A stretch of DNA of 64,000 nucleotides. It comes from Tenacibaculum adriaticum. Its GTDB lineage: Bacteria; Bacteroidota; Bacteroidia; Flavobacteriales; Flavobacteriaceae. The DNA lies in contig NZ_VNIA01000004.1 in assembly GCF_008124875.1 (NCBI RefSeq), positions 1 through 64,000 of the forward strand. Direction: 5' to 3'. Of the stretch, positions 48,153 to 58,227 are shown one piece after another; position 1 is the stretch's first letter, and every line of letters starts with the position of its first letter. The position numbers were made by a program, and so were the translations under genes. Under the pieces are notes generated by a model, which was not told where the DNA came from, made no database searches, and saw nothing but the letters and a program-made list of their open reading frames with translations.

Positions 48153-48635
48153 TTATAGGTATGAGCTATCGAAGGAGAAAGGTAACAAAGAAAGTAGTGA
48201 TTCTGTTTTTATAATTTGACCAACTTCACCCATAAATAATATTTCAATTGGTTCTTTTTGATTAATCTCATATTCAGAAAGTGTTTGACGACAGGCGCCA
48301 CAAGGACCAACAGGTTTATTTACTTCTGTTTGTGAAGAGGCTGCAGTAATTGCTATTTTTTTTACAACCATATTCGGAAATTCAGAACCTGCTTTCCAAA
48401 TAGCAACTCTTTCGGCACACATACCTGAGGGATATGCTGCACTTTCTTGATTATTTCCTAAAATAATTTTCCCATTGTCTAACAATAAGGCACACCCAAC
48501 ACTAAATTTAGAATAAGGCGCGTAAGCTTTTTTACGGGCTTCCACAGCTTTTTCCATAAGTAATTGATCATCCGAAGATAATTGTGAAATGTTATCGAAT
48601 ATGCTTGCTGAAGTTGTTACTTCTATTTTTTTCAT
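48153..48635 (-). CDS. cdd: Cytidine deaminase
   Basis: 160 aa. Deaminates cytidine and deoxycytidine to uridine forms in pyrimidine salvage. Zinc ligands and catalytic Glu are visible: CAERVAIW near 71 and PCGACRQTL near 103. YAPYSKFSVGCAL near 38 is the substrate-binding segment. Upstream lies the porV terminator; downstream it is fused in translation to the hemoglobin gene. Confidence 0.95.
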   Translation of the reverse strand: MKKIEVTTSASIFDNISQLSSDDQLLMEKAVEARKKAYAPYSKFSVGCALLLDNGKIILGNNQESAAYPSGMCAERVAIWKAGSEFPNMVVKKIAITAASSQTEVNKPVGPCGACRQTLSEYEINQKEPIEILFMGEVGQIIKTESLLSLLPFSFDSSYL

Positions 48636-48648
48636 TTAAATATTGAGT

Positions 48649-48676
48649 CAAAAAAAGCAGTCGAATATGACTGCTT
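48649..48676 (-). terminator. porU-porV terminator
   Basis: Eight-base stem AAGCAGTC / GACTGCTT with 6-base loop; on the minus strand it is followed by seven T residues. Lies 39 bases after the porV stop. Confidence 0.82.
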
Positions 48677-48714
48677 GTTATGTTGATTCGAAATTACTAA
48701 AAAAAAATGAATTC

Positions 48715-49794
48715 CTAGTAATCTTCATAAATTTCTCCTAAATCAAAGGCTAACGAGAAACGTAATGTGTTTTCTAATGGGTTGTTTACATCAGATGAAT
48801 TCATTAAGTAAGATAAATCCAAAGAAAAGGCCTTGGCCTCAAAACCTGCTCCTAAAGTGAAATATTGACGATTTCCGTTTGTTTCACTTTCATGAAAATA
48901 CCCAGCTCTTAAAGCAAATGCATCGTTATATAAATACTCGGCTCCCAATGCCCAAGTTGTTTCTTTTAATTCTTCGCTAAAACTTCTATCTCCTAAAGAA
49001 GTAAACATTCCTTCGAACCAACCTCTTGAAGAATTAGGGCTAGAAGGGACTAATAGTTTTGTAAATTCTAAATTAACTCCTACAGTATTAAAGTCATCTA
49101 AAATAAAGTCAAAACCACCACCGATTTTGGCATTGGTTGGAATGAAGTTTTCTACACCTGGTGTGTATTCTACTTTAGGACCGATGTTCGCTATATTAAA
49201 ACCTAAACGATAACGACCATTAAATGTTCCATAATTTTCTTCTTCAGACCGATAATAACCAGAAACATCTACAGCAAATGTGTTTACAGCTTCTAAATTT
49301 GTATCAGAACTATTTATTTTATAGTTAGAGTTTATATACTTTAGACCAACACCCATAGAAAAATGTTCACTTAATTTTAAAGCATATGTTCCGGTAATTG
49401 CAAATTCACTTGGGTTTTCTGTCCCAATTTCAGTGCCACCAGTATCTGTTAAAATAATTTCACCTAAAGAAAAATATTTTAAATCTACACCCCATGCAGA
49501 ATTTTCATCAAATCTATTAACAAATGAAGCTCCTCCTACAAAAATATCATCTGTCAAATTACGTAGCCAAGGTGTGTAGTTTACACCTATACTTATCTGA
49601 TTTTCGTTAAAAGCTATTTTAGATGGGTTATGATATATCGAGAAAGCATCAGAGGATGTTGCAACACCTATATCTCCCATACCACCAGCTCTTGCATCTG
49701 GAGTAATTAATAAGAAAGGCATAGAAGACGTTGATTGTGCTTGAGATTTTAATCCATAAGCTATAAGTAGGCTAAGGAAAACTAATTTTTTCAT
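48715..49794 (-). CDS. porV: Type IX secretion outer-membrane protein PorV
   Basis: 359 aa from the ATG at 49794, which gives a standard signal peptide (MKKLVFLSLLIAYG, cleaved after QAQ near 20); an ATG at 49809 would add five residues. Predicted outer-membrane beta-barrel of the PorV/LptO family with the SMPFLLITPDARAGGMGD start of the mature protein and a barrel ending in alternating hydrophobic strands. PorV shuttles cargo from the translocon to the sortase PorU. porU lies directly upstream on the same strand, 39 bases away. Confidence 0.94.
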   Translation of the reverse strand: MKKLVFLSLLIAYGLKSQAQSTSSMPFLLITPDARAGGMGDIGVATSSDAFSIYHNPSKIAFNENQISIGVNYTPWLRNLTDDIFVGGASFVNRFDENSAWGVDLKYFSLGEIILTDTGGTEIGTENPSEFAITGTYALKLSEHFSMGVGLKYINSNYKINSSDTNLEAVNTFAVDVSGYYRSEEENYGTFNGRYRLGFNIANIGPKVEYTPGVENFIPTNAKIGGGFDFILDDFNTVGVNLEFTKLLVPSSPNSSRGWFEGMFTSLGDRSFSEELKETTWALGAEYLYNDAFALRAGYFHESETNGNRQYFTLGAGFEAKAFSLDLSYLMNSSDVNNPLENTLRFSLAFDLGEIYEDY

Positions 49795-49833
49795 TGTATT
49801 TTTTAACATTATTTCGGTAAATATATAATTTTA

Positions 49834-52800
49834 TTAAAGGATTACTAATTTTTCGTATTTTTCTGATGATAAATTGTTGGTATTTGATGTAACTTTTAGT
49901 TTATAAACGTAAACCCCTTTACCAATTTTGTTTCCGAAATCATCTAAACCATTCCAATTTATTGAACGTGATAATCCGCCAGTAGTTTGCACTAATTGAT
50001 TAATCGTTTTAATCAGCTTCCCTGATACAGTAAATATTTGAACTTGTACTTCTAAAGGTTCGTTAGGTTTGTTGTGGTTAAACCAGAATTCGGTATAGTT
50101 TACAAATGGGTTTGGGTAATTTAATACATTATCTAATGTTAAACCTGTATCACTAACAACCACAAAAGTTAACGTTACTTCGGATGAGTTATTGTAAGTG
50201 TCCCATGCTTTTATTGTAAGTGTGTGATCTCCAACAGGTAAGTTCCTGAGTTGATATGTGACTTGACCTTTTGTGAAATCATCAAGTTCCGTTTCATAAT
50301 AATCATTTAAAATGATTGGTTCTAATTGATTTCCATCTAAAATAGCCACAATATCATGATCAACTGCAGTAATTGAAGTATTGATTCCACTTATATCTGA
50401 TAATTTAATAATTAGGTTAGGAGAAGTATTGGTATTCCCTCCATCAATAAACGATTCATCATTCATGAAAGCTTGTACTTCTGGTCCAATAGTATCTTCA
50501 GGTGCATTTTCATTAATTCCTCCAACTGTTATGTCAAAATTAGCCCCTGATTTATCTATTTGTTGATTATCGGCGTACATGCTTACTTTTCCTTTTCCAT
50601 AGGCAATTTTAACATCTTTAGGAACAATAAACTCGAATTGAAAAGCACCGTTTTGCACTGATGATTTTCCTTTAAAAAGTTTACTTTCTTGAGAATCAAA
50701 AGTATTTATAATTCCAAAATTATTATTATCTAATGTTTGTTTATCGATAGGTTTGTCAAAAATAGTCGTTGAGACTGTTCCGTTGAAATTAGGTAAAAGA
50801 GTATTTGTATTGTCGGTAATTATTCCTTCAAAACTAACTTTAGATAATGCTTTTAAAGTATCAATTGATTGGGTGATATCAACACCATTCATTTTATTGA
50901 TGCGAATATTAGGTTTTGGTATAGCTAATTTCATTGCAGGATCTCCAAAATAAAATATGAAAAAACGCTGATTACTTGTTGTCTCGTTTTTTGTCTTTAC
51001 TAAATTTTCTGCAATAGAATTATCACTTTCGTTAAAATCTAAAACATAAGGAGTGAGCTTTTCATTAAATTTTTCCCCAATGTTTATGAATACATCACGC
51101 GTAGTAGTAATCATACTTACTGCACCACCATTTTGATTTAAAAATAATTGTTCTCCAGCAGTATTTCGAAGAGGATTATCAAATCTTGAAAACTCACAAG
51201 TGACTGTAATAAAAAGAGGTAATACCTTTGAATTATTAAAACCTTGTATTTGTGGGGTTTCTAAAATACGTTCACTTGCTAAACCATCTTCACCTCCATG
51301 ACCAAAATAATCGAAAACCAATGTTCCTTTTTCAATAGTGTTGGTAATAGCTTCATTAACTTGTGGATATCTTTCACCTCCTGATGAGGTTTGTTGTTGA
51401 TAAGCATCCGCATAGATTTTATTAATATTAAAGATTGGTTTGTACTTTTTAATAGTATCGGCAACTTCTTCTAATCCGCTCTGTAAAGTTGTATCAGAAC
51501 TAGCATCAATATCATCAGCGAGAAGTGTGATGGTGTTTCTCCAATCTCCGAATGATTTTTTATCGTAATAACTCAAAATTTTATCGATTACGACTTTAGC
51601 TTCTTGTGTAGTGGTGACAGGAATTCTTCCTGAAGCAATATCAATTGAGTCCAGGCCTGTCATTCCACCATCAGTATCATCTATCATAACAAAAAAATCA
51701 TCGGTAACATAGGAATTAACTAAGTCAAAACTTTGTATAGCATGAAAAGTTGGAACAACATTATTGTTACCTGTAATTCTATCTTTAAAATCATAAGAAG
51801 AGTCACCCAAAAAGCAAACATATTTTAGTTTTCTTGTTGAGGAAGAATTGTCGTGCAAATGTTTTATAAAATCTCGTATTCCAACGATGTCTGACGCACC
51901 AGAAGAAAATTCATTATAAATTTTTGAGAGCTCAACAACTTGAGTTGTTAAGTTAGAGTTAGTTTGATGGTAATCGGCTAACCTTTTTGCTTCTCTACTT
52001 AACTCTCCATTTGTAATAATTAAATATTGAATGTTTTTAAGTGCATGTAAATTTTGATTACTTACTCTTGGATTTTCTATTTGTAGAGGAGTATAAAAAT
52101 CACTTTCATTCAGCACTATATACTCTTTTAAATCCCCTCCGTTATCATTAAATATAAAATTGCTTGAGGAGCTTTCATTTGAGATGTTTTGTGGATTTAT
52201 GTTGTCGGTAACATCCCAAACTTGAAAAATATTAGAGTTGTTAGAAATTTGATATTCTATAAGTCCAGTAGTGTTTGCGGCTAAAAAACTTCTAAAAGAA
52301 AATTGATTTCCTAAAGCTAGTAATTGTTTTTTTCCGAAGATTTCTATAAAGTCTAGGTATGCTTTCGCGGATGGATTTCCATTATTATTATAATTAATAT
52401 TGATGTTAACATTATTGCTCGTATTTATTGTTCCTTCATTTTCTTCACGACGAGCCAATCCTGAGGTTGGAGAACCAGAAACAGAAGGAAAGGAGAGTGT
52501 CGTTAAAACTTGACCGTTAGCAGTAACATCCATAATCGAAGAAGTAGTCGATTGAGTAACTCCAGCAATTTTTATTGAAAGAGTTGAGTTAGGCACAGCA
52601 TTGGGAAAAGGAATCGAAAAGGTTCGATTATTTTCTATATTAAAGCTTTCACCAAACCATAATCTTCCCAAAGCAAGTAGGTTGGTTTCTTCTTTTTCAT
52701 AAAAAATATAATCTTCAAATTCATTAATTATAGTTGATGTACTTCCTGTAACAGGATTTTTTTGCGTAATTCTTTTTCCTAGACCATTATCAATTGTTAA

Positions 52801-53217
52801 AAAGTAATATGCTTTATCGGAATAAATATTTTGAATATGACTTACCGTATTATTTACTACGCTTACGTCCCAATTATGAGGGCCTTTAGCGTAAAATAAA
52901 ATATAATCATCACTGTTAAAAACAATATCATCTTCTCCTTTAACATAAATTGCATTCTCTTGTAAATTAGAAAATCGTATATTATTTAGTCTTTCTGGTA
53001 ATAAATCTCCTCCGTTTCCATAAATTTTAATATTTTTAGGATTTATTGAATTAATATTAACCCCTAAGTGTTGTAAAAAAGGAGCATCAATTTTAAAGAC
53101 ACCAGTGGTGTCAATAGCAAATTTATACCATGTTCCAGTAGATAAAACCGAGTTTGTATTTTGAGCTTTAACAAGGACAGTAGTTAATAGAAAAATATAT
53201 AGTATCTTTTTTTTCAT
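49834..53217 (-). CDS. porU: Type IX secretion sortase PorU
   Basis: 1127 aa from the ATG at 53217. Cell-surface gingipain-type (C25) cysteine protease that cuts the C-terminal signal of T9SS cargo and attaches it to lipid. Signal peptide ends near VKAQ. The catalytic His is in DYFGHGGEDG near residue 640 and the Cys in TVTCEFSRFDNP near 673. The last 90 residues (YPNPFVN to the end) form a T9SS C-terminal domain, as in known PorU, where it is retained. Operon with porV; gldJ diverges from it. Confidence 0.95.
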   Translation of the reverse strand: MKKKILYIFLLTTVLVKAQNTNSVLSTGTWYKFAIDTTGVFKIDAPFLQHLGVNINSINPKNIKIYGNGGDLLPERLNNIRFSNLQENAIYVKGEDDIVFNSDDYILFYAKGPHNWDVSVVNNTVSHIQNIYSDKAYYFLTIDNGLGKRITQKNPVTGSTSTIINEFEDYIFYEKEETNLLALGRLWFGESFNIENNRTFSIPFPNAVPNSTLSIKIAGVTQSTTSSIMDVTANGQVLTTLSFPSVSGSPTSGLARREENEGTINTSNNVNININYNNNGNPSAKAYLDFIEIFGKKQLLALGNQFSFRSFLAANTTGLIEYQISNNSNIFQVWDVTDNINPQNISNESSSSNFIFNDNGGDLKEYIVLNESDFYTPLQIENPRVSNQNLHALKNIQYLIITNGELSREAKRLADYHQTNSNLTTQVVELSKIYNEFSSGASDIVGIRDFIKHLHDNSSSTRKLKYVCFLGDSSYDFKDRITGNNNVVPTFHAIQSFDLVNSYVTDDFFVMIDDTDGGMTGLDSIDIASGRIPVTTTQEAKVVIDKILSYYDKKSFGDWRNTITLLADDIDASSDTTLQSGLEEVADTIKKYKPIFNINKIYADAYQQQTSSGGERYPQVNEAITNTIEKGTLVFDYFGHGGEDGLASERILETPQIQGFNNSKVLPLFITVTCEFSRFDNPLRNTAGEQLFLNQNGGAVSMITTTRDVFINIGEKFNEKLTPYVLDFNESDNSIAENLVKTKNETTSNQRFFIFYFGDPAMKLAIPKPNIRINKMNGVDITQSIDTLKALSKVSFEGIITDNTNTLLPNFNGTVSTTIFDKPIDKQTLDNNNFGIINTFDSQESKLFKGKSSVQNGAFQFEFIVPKDVKIAYGKGKVSMYADNQQIDKSGANFDITVGGINENAPEDTIGPEVQAFMNDESFIDGGNTNTSPNLIIKLSDISGINTSITAVDHDIVAILDGNQLEPIILNDYYETELDDFTKGQVTYQLRNLPVGDHTLTIKAWDTYNNSSEVTLTFVVVSDTGLTLDNVLNYPNPFVNYTEFWFNHNKPNEPLEVQVQIFTVSGKLIKTINQLVQTTGGLSRSINWNGLDDFGNKIGKGVYVYKLKVTSNTNNLSSEKYEKLVIL

Positions 53218-53407
53218 AAATTTTAGATACAATAACGTTTAAATAAAGGTGTTATTTTAATCTTTTGCAAGATTAATTATAATAAAGAAAAAAAACAATC
53301 GTTTTTAATTTTGTTATTGAACGGCAAAAAGAAATAATTTATTATAAATGTCTTGTAATAAATCATAAATATTGTAAATTGCCGCTCCCTTAAATAGTAA
53401 ATAATAG

Positions 53408-55111
53408 ATGAAAAGTACATTAAAGTTATTTAGTTTTTTTATCCTCGCTAGCATACTTTTTACTTCTTGTAAAAGTTCAAGAAGTAGTGGTTCTAGTAAA
53501 TCTAATTTAACCGGATGGAATTTTAACGATCCTAGTTATGGTGGGTATTTGAAAGGAAAATTTAAAGATGGTAACGTTCCTCCAGGAATGGTACATATTG
53601 AAGGAGGAACCTATACTATGGGGTTAGTACAAGATGACGTAATGTTTGATTGGAATACGACTCCAAAACAAATGCATGTTCGTTCATTTTATATGGATGA
53701 ATCTGAGGTCACTAATGCAGAATATGGTTTATTTTTACAATACACTAAAGATGTATTTCCACCAGAAGACCCTCAATTTAAACATATTTATCCATCAATA
53801 TTACCAGATACTTTGGTGTGGAGAAAAGGTTTGGGGAATACAAATTTATTATCTGAAAATTACTTAAGACACCCGGCGTATGCAGATTATCCTGTTGTAG
53901 GTGTTAGTTGGATTCAAGCAAATAAGTACTGTAAATGGAGAACAAATGCAGTTAATTTAAAAATATTAATGGATAAAGGTGTTATTAAAAACATCTTTAA
54001 AGAAGATTCTTTAAGTTTCAAAGGGAAGAATAACTTTGACACAGATGCATATTTAACAAACCCTTATGCATTATTTGATGGAGATTCTACTATATACAAA
54101 AAAGGATTACCTGTACCACGTAAAAAAGGTGACCCCAAACCACCCAAAGATGCTTTTTCAGGAAGACAAGTAACGTCATCAGATGGTATTTTGTCTCAAA
54201 AATTTAGATTACCAACTGAAGCTGAATGGGAATATGCAGCAAAAGCAGTTTTTGAAAATAGAGAGTATAATAATATTCGTGGTAGAAAAAAATATGCTTG
54301 GTCAGGTAAATACACTAGAAATAAGAGTAGAGCAAAAAGAGGAGATCAGTTAGCTAACTTCAAACAAGGGACAGGTAACTATAGTGGTATAGCAGGATGG
54401 AGTAGTGATGGTTCTGATATTCCTAACGCTGTAAAAAGTTACCCTCCAAATGCCTTTGGTTTATTTGATATGTCTGGTAACGTAGCTGAGTGGGTTTCGG
54501 ATGTTTACCGCCCAATTATAGATTCTGAAGCAAATGACTTTAATTATTTTAGAGGAAATATATTCACTAAAAAATTAATTAATCAAGATGGTAAAGTTGT
54601 TATTGTTGGAGATGGAGAAGTAGAATATGATACACTTGTTAATGGTATAGTTGTACCTAAAGATTTACCTGGTAGTGTTAAGTATATTCCTATTACCAAA
54701 GATGACACCTTTATGAGAAGAAATTATTTATTAGCAGATAATTCTTCTCTGAATGATGGTGATAAAAATTCTTCGAAAGATTTTGAATTGGAGAAAGACC
54801 AATTAATTGGAAGACCAAGAATGTATAATTCGCCTACAAAACCTCAAGAAGAACTAGATTCACTAGGGAATGTAATAAATAAATTAGAGTACGATAGTAA
54901 AAGAAGAACAACTTTAATTAGTGATAAAACGAGAGTGTATAAAGGAGGTTCTTGGGCAGATAGAGAGTATTGGTTAGATCCAGCTCAAAGAAGATATTTT
55001 CCACAATATATAGCTACAAATTTTATTGGATTTAGATGTGCTACCGATAAAGTAGGACCGATGATGATGAATGAAAAAAAGACTGCTACACCTAAATATG
55101 TTAGAAAATAA
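53408..55111 (+). CDS. gldJ: Gliding motility lipoprotein GldJ
   Basis: 567 aa. Lipobox ending at C21 (ILFTSC). The body has the formylglycine-generating-enzyme/sulfatase-modifying-factor fold: GMVHIEGGTYTMG near 61, DESEVTNAEY near 98, YPVVGVSWIQANKYC near 160, RLPTEAEWEYAA near 268, MSGNVAEWVSD near 355 and KGGSWADREYW near 515. GldJ belongs to the T9SS and gliding machinery of flavobacteria and is needed for stability of GldK. It diverges from porU and is followed by a terminator and murF, the arrangement known in Flavobacterium johnsoniae. Confidence 0.95.
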   Translation: MKSTLKLFSFFILASILFTSCKSSRSSGSSKSNLTGWNFNDPSYGGYLKGKFKDGNVPPGMVHIEGGTYTMGLVQDDVMFDWNTTPKQMHVRSFYMDESEVTNAEYGLFLQYTKDVFPPEDPQFKHIYPSILPDTLVWRKGLGNTNLLSENYLRHPAYADYPVVGVSWIQANKYCKWRTNAVNLKILMDKGVIKNIFKEDSLSFKGKNNFDTDAYLTNPYALFDGDSTIYKKGLPVPRKKGDPKPPKDAFSGRQVTSSDGILSQKFRLPTEAEWEYAAKAVFENREYNNIRGRKKYAWSGKYTRNKSRAKRGDQLANFKQGTGNYSGIAGWSSDGSDIPNAVKSYPPNAFGLFDMSGNVAEWVSDVYRPIIDSEANDFNYFRGNIFTKKLINQDGKVVIVGDGEVEYDTLVNGIVVPKDLPGSVKYIPITKDDTFMRRNYLLADNSSLNDGDKNSSKDFELEKDQLIGRPRMYNSPTKPQEELDSLGNVINKLEYDSKRRTTLISDKTRVYKGGSWADREYWLDPAQRRYFPQYIATNFIGFRCATDKVGPMMMNEKKTATPKYVRK

Positions 55112-55138
55112 CTAAAATAGTTTACATTATATAAATTA

Positions 55139-55166
55139 AACCTCGTTATTATTAGCGAGGTTTTTT
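55139..55166 (+). terminator. gldJ terminator
   Basis: AACCTCG / CGAGGTT stem extendable by three weaker pairs, 4-base loop, then a T run, 28 bases after the gldJ stop. Confidence 0.82.
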
Positions 55167-55177
55167 ATTTTTACTTT

Positions 55178-56434
55178 ATGAATATAGAAGAGTTATATCA
55201 ATTATATATTAAGTATTATCTAGTAGATTCTGATACTAGAAGAATACGTCAAAACACAATTTTTTTCGCTTTAAAAGGAGATAATTTTAATGGAAATAAG
55301 TTTGCTGTAGAAGCACTTGCTAAAGGGGCTTCTTATTGTGTGGTAGATGAAGAGAAATATCAAACCAATTCTAATATAATTTTAGTAGATGATGTATTAA
55401 AAACATTACAGAACTTAGCAAGTTATCATAGAGAGCAACTTAATATCCCAATAATTGGATTGACTGGTAGTAATGGGAAAACAACGACAAAAGAACTGAT
55501 TAATGCTGTTATTTCAAAGAAATATAAAACTACCGCAACAAAAGGTAATTTAAACAACCATATTGGTGTTCCATTAACACTTCTATCTATGGATAAAAGT
55601 ACTGAAATTGGTATTGTAGAAATGGGAGCAAATCACCTTAATGAAATAGCTTTTTTATCAAATATTGCAAAACCCGATTATGGTTACATTACGAATTTTG
55701 GAAAAGCACATTTAGAAGGTTTTGGATCAGTTGAAGGAGTTATTAAAGCTAAATCCGAATTGTACGACTTCTTGATTTCAAATAATAAAAAGATTTTTGT
55801 GAATCCAGGTGATGAAATTCAGGTAGAAAAAACAAAAGAAGCTAATAGAATATTATTTAACGATACCATTGAGTTTATTGAAATAAACCCTTTTGTAAAA
55901 CTTTTATATAATGGAATTGAAATGCAAAGTAACCTTATAGGAAAGTATAATTTTAATAATATTGCAGCAGCTATTACTATAGGGAAGTATTTTGGAGTGT
56001 CAGATGAAATAATTAAAGAAGCTATTGAGAATTATGTACCTGATAATAATCGTTCTCAGATTATTAAAACAAACCAGAATGAAATTATTTTAGATGCTTA
56101 CAATGCAAACCCTACAAGTATGAAGGTTGCTATTGAAAATTTTAGTTTACTTACAGCAAAACATAAAACCTTAATCTTGGGAGATATGTTTGAGTTAGGT
56201 CGTGATAGCAAAGAAGAACATCAAAGCATTGTAGACTTTACAAGTCAATATCAATTAGATAAAGTTATTTTTGTTGGAGAAAACTTCTTTAAATCTATTA
56301 CAAATCATCTTCAATTTAGAACATTTGATGAGTTGAAAGAGCATCTTAAAGGAAATCCCATTGAAAATAATTTTATCCTGATTAAAGGATCTAGAGGAAT
56401 GGCCTTAGAACGAACTTTAGAATTTATTAATTAA
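55178..56434 (+). CDS. murF: UDP-MurNAc-tripeptide D-Ala-D-Ala ligase
   Basis: 418 aa Mur ligase completing the cytoplasmic peptidoglycan precursor. ATP loop GLTGSNGKTTTKE near 97; EMGANHLNEIAFL near 150, TNFGKAHLEGFGS near 172, and DAYNANPTSMK near 307 are MurF motifs. It starts 12 bases after the gldJ terminator. Its last eight bases overlap the end of the convergent kinase-like gene. Confidence 0.95.
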   Translation: MNIEELYQLYIKYYLVDSDTRRIRQNTIFFALKGDNFNGNKFAVEALAKGASYCVVDEEKYQTNSNIILVDDVLKTLQNLASYHREQLNIPIIGLTGSNGKTTTKELINAVISKKYKTTATKGNLNNHIGVPLTLLSMDKSTEIGIVEMGANHLNEIAFLSNIAKPDYGYITNFGKAHLEGFGSVEGVIKAKSELYDFLISNNKKIFVNPGDEIQVEKTKEANRILFNDTIEFIEINPFVKLLYNGIEMQSNLIGKYNFNNIAAAITIGKYFGVSDEIIKEAIENYVPDNNRSQIIKTNQNEIILDAYNANPTSMKVAIENFSLLTAKHKTLILGDMFELGRDSKEEHQSIVDFTSQYQLDKVIFVGENFFKSITNHLQFRTFDELKEHLKGNPIENNFILIKGSRGMALERTLEFIN

Positions 56435-57278
56435 TATTTTCTTTATGGTAATCGAGTAAATTATCTATAGGTCTTTGAATGATGCCTGTAACTTCTAAAT
56501 TATGTTTATTGGCTACTTTTTCTAGAATATCTTTAAAATAGTAAGCTATTGAACCAATAAAGTATATTGGAGTTTCAGCAGTTTTATTGTATGGTAAGAT
56601 ACGGCAGCTAAAAAATTCTTGAAATCCTTTTTTAATTACCTTTTTAATATATTTTTCATCTTTAAAATCAAACATAAACTTGGCAAATGAAGCTAAATAC
56701 ATATTAGGGTTAGGTTGCCTATATAAATTCATTTTAATAAAATCAGCATCTAAGTTATATTGTTCTTCAAAGCTTTTAGAAATTTTCTTAGGCATTTTTT
56801 TGTAAAAATAATCACGTAGTAGTTGTTTACCAAAGTAATTACCACTAGCCTCGTCCATTACAGTATATCCTAGAGAAGGGACTAACATTTCTATTTCATT
56901 TCCATTAAAATAACAACTGTTTGATCCAGTACCCAAAATACAAACAATTGCAGGGTTCTTACCGGTTGCTGCATAGACTGCTGCTAACATGTCTTCTGCA
57001 ATATTAATTTCTGCGTTACTAAATATTTCTTGCATTACCTCATGAAGAATTTCAACAGGCTTTGGTGTACCGCAACCTGCTCCGTAAAAATGAACCTCAG
57101 TAACTTCATCTTTTACATTGATGAGTTGAAACATGTTTACAATCCTATTTGTAAGTTCTTCTTGAGGAATTACAGCAGGATTTAGCCCCAAAGTTCTTAC
57201 TCTAAAAATTTCATTTTTATTGTTATCTAAGGCAATCCAATCAGCTTTTGTTGAGCCACCATCTGCAATTAATATCAT
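56427..57278 (-). CDS. BadF/BadG-type N-acetylglucosamine kinase-like protein
   Basis: 283 aa ASKHA-fold protein. LIADGGSTKADW at the N-terminus is the phosphate-1 loop, GAGCGTP near 67 and CILGTGSNSCYF near 113 are the following ATP-binding segments, and DEASGNYFGKQLL near 142 the sugar site. The family phosphorylates GlcNAc or related amino sugars from wall turnover or chitin. It has its own strong promoter (57299-57329). Confidence 0.85.
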   Translation of the reverse strand: MILIADGGSTKADWIALDNNKNEIFRVRTLGLNPAVIPQEELTNRIVNMFQLINVKDEVTEVHFYGAGCGTPKPVEILHEVMQEIFSNAEINIAEDMLAAVYAATGKNPAIVCILGTGSNSCYFNGNEIEMLVPSLGYTVMDEASGNYFGKQLLRDYFYKKMPKKISKSFEEQYNLDADFIKMNLYRQPNPNMYLASFAKFMFDFKDEKYIKKVIKKGFQEFFSCRILPYNKTAETPIYFIGSIAYYFKDILEKVANKHNLEVTGIIQRPIDNLLDYHKENIN

Positions 57279-57298
57279 CTTTAATTTATTAAGTATAC

Positions 57299-57329
57299 CA
57301 AATATATGTTTTCAAATATTATTACACAA
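57299..57329 (-). promoter_or_regulatory. Promoter of the N-acetylglucosamine kinase-like gene
   Basis: Minus strand TTG (57329-57327), 20-base spacer, TATATTTG (57306-57299): exact Bacteroidota promoter ending 20 bases before the start codon. Confidence 0.7.
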
Positions 57330-57376
57330 TAGCAAGGTAAAACTCAATCGATTTCGTGCTTGTTTTGGTATGTATT

Positions 57377-57410
57377 TTGTATTACTATTGTACTTAATAT
57401 TTTAAATTTG
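57377..57410 (+). promoter_or_regulatory. Promoter of the CpsB-like phosphatase gene
   Basis: TTG (57377-57379), 23-base spacer, TAAATTTG (57403-57410). The -7 box is exact; the spacer is at the long end. The start codon lies 18 bases further. Confidence 0.5.
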
Positions 57411-57428
57411 TATTAATTAAATTTATAT

Positions 57429-58169
57429 ATGATTTTTTTAAAAAAGAAAGAAATTCCGTTAACAGATATCTTTTCTGATGATTTCGTTGATATACATTCT
57501 CATTTATTACCTGGAATTGATGATGGGGCGAAAGACATACAACATTCTATAGAGTTAATTTCTAAAATGAGATCTTATGGGATTAAAAATTTTATTACGA
57601 CACCGCATGTTTTAGGAGATGTTTACCCAAATTCTTCTGAAACAATTAAAAACAAAGTAAAAGAAGTACAGACTGAATTAAAGGTACAAGGATTTGATGA
57701 TATAACTTTTAGAGCAGCTGCTGAATACATGTTAGATGAACAATTTGTCAAGCGTTTAGAAAATGATGATATATTAACACTTAAGGATAATTTCATTTTA
57801 GTTGAAATGTCATATTTTAACGCCCCTTATAATCTATATGATGTTTTATTTGACGTTCAATTAAAAGGATATAAACCTGTTTTGGCACATCCAGAACGAT
57901 ATAATTTTTATCATAACGATTTTGAAAGTTATTATAAGTTAAAAAAAGCAGGGTGTGTTTTTCAGTTGAATTTATTATCACTAACCGAGCAATATGGAAA
58001 AGGGGTTCAAAAAACAGCAAAAAAATTATTAAAAGAAAATTTATATGATTTTGTAGGTTCAGATACACATCATCAAAATCATTTAAGATTGCTTCAAAAG
58101 ATAGGTGATAAAAAAATAAAGAAAGAAATAAAACATTTGTTAGAGAATAATAAAAAATTTTTAATATAA
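57429..58169 (+). CDS. CpsB/YwqE-type tyrosine-protein phosphatase (PHP family)
   Basis: 246 aa metal-dependent phosphatase. DIHSHLLPGIDDGA near 22 gives the first metal ligands, TTPHV near 58, AAEYMLDE near 100, AHPERY near 154 and GSDTHHQNH near 213 the rest, as in CpsB and YwqE. These enzymes remove phosphate from the tyrosine tail of Wzc/CpsD-type kinases. The facing gene is such a kinase, which makes the pairing convincing. Confidence 0.92.
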   Translation: MIFLKKKEIPLTDIFSDDFVDIHSHLLPGIDDGAKDIQHSIELISKMRSYGIKNFITTPHVLGDVYPNSSETIKNKVKEVQTELKVQGFDDITFRAAAEYMLDEQFVKRLENDDILTLKDNFILVEMSYFNAPYNLYDVLFDVQLKGYKPVLAHPERYNFYHNDFESYYKLKKAGCVFQLNLLSLTEQYGKGVQKTAKKLLKENLYDFVGSDTHHQNHLRLLQKIGDKKIKKEIKHLLENNKKFLI

Positions 58170-58199
58170 AAAAAGGAAGCTATATAGCTTCCTTTTTTT
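58168..58199. terminator. Bidirectional terminator
   Basis: Perfect 32-base palindrome with GGAAGCTAT / ATAGCTTCC core flanked by seven A and seven T residues, between the convergent phosphatase and kinase genes. Confidence 0.92.
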
Positions 58200-58227
58200 A
58201 TATTATGTTTTAGGTATAGACACTAAA

